Source of the DNA: Aliarcobacter sp.
Lineage (GTDB): Bacteria; Campylobacterota; Campylobacteria; Campylobacterales; Arcobacteraceae
NCBI GenBank assembly: GCA_028703945.1
Contig: JAQVLW010000004.1
Span: 21,982 to 85,981 of the forward strand
Reading direction: 5' to 3'
Length of the DNA: 64,000 nucleotides
This document shows, piece after piece, positions 61,371 through 64,000 of the stretch; position 1 is the stretch's first letter; every line of letters starts with the position of its first letter. The notes beneath the pieces were generated by a model. The model saw nothing but the letters and a program-made list of their open reading frames with translations, had not been told where the DNA came from and searched no databases. A program made the position numbers and the translations under genes.

Positions 61371-61375
61371 TCAAG
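61355..61375. promoter_or_regulatory. HAIR-like HspR operator
   Basis: GTTGAGT-N7-AATCAAG matches the HAIR consensus CTTGAGT-N7-ACTCAAG at 12 of 14 positions with the exact spacer. It covers the -35 of the cbpA-hspR promoter, so HspR binding would block RNA polymerase. Confidence 0.75.
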
Positions 61376-62858
61376 TATTGTTTTTTAGAGTTATTTTAAA
61401 ATGAGCACCTTTGTATTCTTTATCTTCAAAAATAAATTTGTCATTTTTAACAGATATTTTACCTTTCATACTTGATTGTATGATTTTATGAGTCATATAC
61501 AATCCCAATCCAGTACCTTGATATTGATGTTTAGTTGTAAAATATGGTTCGAAAATTTTATTTATAATATCTTTATTTATGCCACCTGCATTATCTAAAA
61601 TCTCTATAATTACACAATCTTCTATTTTTTTAGTTGTAATTTTTATAAGTCTTAACTCATTTTCTTTTACTTTTGAAGCAAAAGCATCGCTTGCATTGTG
61701 TAAGATATTTATTAAAGCTTGACTAAACTCATTTGAAAAATTGTAAATATAAATATCATCATCTAGAGTTAAATCCATTTTTATTTGGTTTTCATTTAAA
61801 ATAGTTTCTATTAAAGCAATATTATTATTTATATTTTGAGATAAATTAAATAAAGATTTTTCTTTATCTTCTTTTAAAAAGTCTTTAAAAACATCAATTG
61901 TATTTGATAAATGTTCAGTTGTTTCAGAGATTAGTTTTAAAGCATCAGTTAACATCTTATCTGTTAATAAATCAAGCTCTTTTTTTAACTTTGTACTAGA
62001 TGCTGTAATTGAGATTATATTTAAAGGTTGTCTCCATTGATGTGCTATATTTCCAAGCATTTCACCCATTGCAGCAAGTTTTGTCTGTTCTGATAAAAGA
62101 TTTTCTTTTCTTTTTATATCTGTAATATCAATTATTGTAAGTATTCTTAAACTTTGAGATTTTATAGTTGCATTTTTTATGTTTACAAGAGCTTTAAACG
62201 AACTTTTATCTTCTCTTACCATAATTGTTTCAATCGGTTTTGTATGATTTTTTTCTAAAATGTTTAAATTTAAATCATGAATATCTTTTTTTAAAAGAGA
62301 TTCTTTTGATGTAAAATTTAATAAATCTAAAGCTATTTGATTACAATCTTTGATTTTATTATCTTTAAAAACAATAATTGCTTCCATTGTAGTATCAAAT
62401 AAAAGCTTTAACTCTTCATTTTTCTCTTCTACTTCTTCTTTTATCTCTTTTAATTTATAGTTTATTTCAGACAAAATTGTTGTGTCATAAATATAAACAA
62501 TAGCTAGTCCCTTTTCAATATCATAAGGTGTGATTGTAATACTTTGTTGCATTTCATCAAAAACTTTATCTGCAACTTTTGATAATTCAATATTTAATAA
62601 AAATTTACTAATTTGAGGTGTATAAAAAGTAGAAGAATTTAGTTTTAAAGCTGTGGTTATTTTTCTAATTAATTTTTTGTCATCTATTTGAGGATAAAAA
62701 TCTTTTAAATTCTTATTTATAATCTCTTTTGAATTAATTCCTGTTCTAATTTCAAGCCAACGATTCCAAAACTTTACTTCTAGATTTTTGTTAATAAGAA
62801 TTATTCCATTATCAACAGTATTACAAATTACATCAAATTTATTTGTTTTCACGATCAT
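61371..62858 (-). CDS. PAS-domain sensor histidine kinase (cytoplasmic)
   Basis: A 495-residue kinase without membrane spans. Two PAS-like domains are seen, at about 4-110 (CNTVDNGIILINKNLEVKFWNRW) and 148-250 (LLFDTTMEAIIVFKDNKIKDCN), joined by a coiled helix. The kinase core has the phospho-His in GEMLGNIAHQWRQPLNI, N box LINILHNASDAF, G1 IEILDNAGGI and G2 YQGTGLGLYMTHKIIQ. It is the last gene of a regulator/CheC/kinase operon, overlapping the CheC-like gene by 4 bases. Confidence 0.93.
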   Translation of the reverse strand: MIVKTNKFDVICNTVDNGIILINKNLEVKFWNRWLEIRTGINSKEIINKNLKDFYPQIDDKKLIRKITTALKLNSSTFYTPQISKFLLNIELSKVADKVFDEMQQSITITPYDIEKGLAIVYIYDTTILSEINYKLKEIKEEVEEKNEELKLLFDTTMEAIIVFKDNKIKDCNQIALDLLNFTSKESLLKKDIHDLNLNILEKNHTKPIETIMVREDKSSFKALVNIKNATIKSQSLRILTIIDITDIKRKENLLSEQTKLAAMGEMLGNIAHQWRQPLNIISITASSTKLKKELDLLTDKMLTDALKLISETTEHLSNTIDVFKDFLKEDKEKSLFNLSQNINNNIALIETILNENQIKMDLTLDDDIYIYNFSNEFSQALINILHNASDAFASKVKENELRLIKITTKKIEDCVIIEILDNAGGINKDIINKIFEPYFTTKHQYQGTGLGLYMTHKIIQSSMKGKISVKNDKFIFEDKEYKGAHFKITLKNNT

Positions 62859-63472
62859 AACTCGTCTAATATTTTGTTTAGTTTTTCTTTTATATATAAA
62901 ATAGAATTATCAGTTGTAAAAATAAATAATTCTGCATTTATATCTAAGTCTTCAAATTTTAATTGAGTTGAAATAATAATCACTTTTTCATATTTTGAAA
63001 TAAATAGATTTTTTAGTTGATCTATTGAATTTATTATTTTTATTGTTGGAGCTGAAAAAGATACATTTGTATTTATATCTTCTGCTAATTTACTAATTGT
63101 TGATGATGATAAAATATTTGTGATTTCTAAAACAATATCTGCAAGTTCTTCATCATTTACTTCATCTTCTTCAAGACCAAATTTATAAGCTATATTTTTT
63201 GCTGATTGTTTATCTATAACAAACATATTTTCACCACAAAGAGTTCCATTTATTTGTTGTAAAGATACTAAATGTTCAACTTCAAGGTTTAATTCACTTG
63301 ATAAATAAGACTTTAATTCACTAGAATCTATAATTTGGATTTTTGGAATAGATAGCTTTGCAAAAGCATTAAGAATTTCAGTAATTGCAGCTGTTGCACT
63401 TCCATAAGCTACATTCATAAGTTCTTGTAAACAATCTTTTTCATCTTCTGTTAAAGTTATATCAGATTTCAT
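62855..63472 (-). CDS. CheC/CheX-family phosphatase-like protein
   Basis: A 205-residue protein with two complete phosphatase motifs of the type D/S-xxx-E-xx-N: Asp13-Glu17-Asn20 in DCLQELMNVAYGSA, and Asp112-Glu116-Asn119 in DIVLEITNILSSS. These Glu/Asn pairs dephosphorylate CheY-P in CheC, CheX and FliY. The pseudo-two-fold repeat is clear. It starts on the last base of the regulator gene stop codon, so the regulator is the likely substrate. Confidence 0.85.
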   Translation of the reverse strand: MKSDITLTEDEKDCLQELMNVAYGSATAAITEILNAFAKLSIPKIQIIDSSELKSYLSSELNLEVEHLVSLQQINGTLCGENMFVIDKQSAKNIAYKFGLEEDEVNDEELADIVLEITNILSSSTISKLAEDINTNVSFSAPTIKIINSIDQLKNLFISKYEKVIIISTQLKFEDLDINAELFIFTTDNSILYIKEKLNKILDEL

Positions 63473-63843
63473 TATTTATCCAATTCATTAATTTTACTAA
63501 TGATTTGTTGCATTTTTTCTAAATCAATGGGTTTTTTTATAAAATTAAATGCACCTAATTGTAGAGCTTTATCCATAGATAATTTTTGAATATCTGCCGA
63601 AATAATTATAACTTTTGCATTTTTATCAAACTCTTTAATTTTTGCTAAAGCTTCAAATCCATCCATTATAGGCATAGTTAAATCAAGAAAAACTATTTTT
63701 GGTAAATGTTCTTTATATAAATCAAAAGCTTCTTGCCCATTTTGACCTTCAAAAATTTCAACATTTTCACTTAATACATCATTTAATATCTTTATAACCA
63801 TTTTTCTTGCCATTTTAGAATCATCAGTAACCAAAATCTTCAT
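63472..63843 (-). CDS. CheY-like single-domain response regulator
   Basis: A 123-residue receiver alone: acidic DD at 7-8, phospho-Asp54 in VFLDLTMPIMDG, Ser in VIIISADIQ and Lys in NFIKKPIDLEKM. There is no output domain, so it signals by protein contact. The operon continues with a CheC-like phosphatase and a PAS kinase, making a self-contained phospho-switch. Confidence 0.93.
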   Translation of the reverse strand: MKILVTDDSKMARKMVIKILNDVLSENVEIFEGQNGQEAFDLYKEHLPKIVFLDLTMPIMDGFEALAKIKEFDKNAKVIIISADIQKLSMDKALQLGAFNFIKKPIDLEKMQQIISKINELDK

Positions 63844-63959
63844 AAACTATTCCTAATATTCAATTGAGGAACAATTTTATCTAAAATCTCATAAGAATTA
63901 CTTTTTTTTAATAGGGAATATACTAATATTACCTTTTAATGCAAAGGAAATAATTATTG

Positions 63960-64000
63960 ATGTTTTCTAAAGATGAATGGACTCAACAAGAATTTTTAAA
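63960..64000 (+). CDS. Start of an unidentified gene (partial)
   Basis: ATG 63960 (or TTG 63957) opens a frame MFSKDEWTQQEFL that runs off the right edge. AAAGGAA lies about eleven bases upstream. Too little is present for identification. Confidence 0.5.
   Translation, partial: MFSKDEWTQQEFL

Noticed and set aside
1..64000. tRNA, rRNA, CRISPR arrays, intact insertion sequences or prophage
   Set aside because: Reading both strands I found no cloverleaf arms with TTCGA-type loops, no regularly spaced repeats and no transposase or phage structural genes; only the recombinase fossil at 17233 remains.

Overview
The window looks like the chromosome of an Arcobacteraceae bacterium (Campylobacterota, Arcobacter/Aliarcobacter type). 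It is very AT-rich and densely coded on both strands, with frequent ATG/TTG/GTG overlaps, many TTG starts behind AAGGA-type ribosome sites, and TATAAT -10 boxes without a clear -35. Gene content fits: an HspR/CbpA heat-shock pair, DUF1104, BioV, and an aroB - mscS - mtaB - FtsH-like order that I recall from Helicobacter. I see no rRNA, tRNA, CRISPR array or intact transposon.

Layout. 1-8.7 kb: TonB-type protein, hemL, ppnP, an AtpZ-like protein, rpoD, leuD-leuB, a DHH phosphoesterase. 9.2-12.3 kb: rpmJ-rpsM-rpsK-rpsD-rpoA-rplQ, closed by a strong terminator. 12.4-16.4 kb: gatA, guaB, a Panacea-domain protein and a membrane J-protein. 16.5-24 kb: an accessory metal-homeostasis island with a DUF6448 protein, a NicO/RcnA exporter with a CsoR/RcnR-type sensor, two cation diffusion facilitators, dgkA, and an ArsR sensor with a Zn/Cd/Pb P-type ATPase. 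The island also holds a decayed recombinase remnant and a small PAP2-like fragment. 24.3-32 kb: orphan tatA, DsbA-like protein, an operon of mini J-protein, ADP-ribosylglycohydrolase, PsiE and exported NagZ, then argD, an ABC exporter and a degenerate response regulator. 32.2-35.9 kb: DUF1104-regulator-kinase-cytochrome operon, a glycine-zipper protein, flagellin.

36-43.5 kb is the most system-like stretch: DUF523/DUF1722 protein, DNA photolyase, a CrtI-like FAD oxidoreductase, a LytS kinase and LytTR regulator in one overlapping unit. It is followed by a perfect 13-bp palindrome and an SRPBCC protein overlapping ferrochelatase. I read this as a light/porphyrin-damage module with its own two-component control. 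43.5-55.7 kb: a CZB-type diguanylate cyclase, XRE regulator, DEAD-box helicase, aroB-mscS-mtaB, an FtsH-like AAA protein whose protease motif is destroyed, bioV, mogA, a CigR/RcnB-like protein and mutS2. 55.7-64 kb: a DUF748 protein, dapE, a DUF6488-like protein, hspR-cbpA under a promoter overlapped by a HAIR-type operator, and a regulator / CheC-like phosphatase / PAS-kinase operon.

Family names come from motif recognition by eye; no database search was run.
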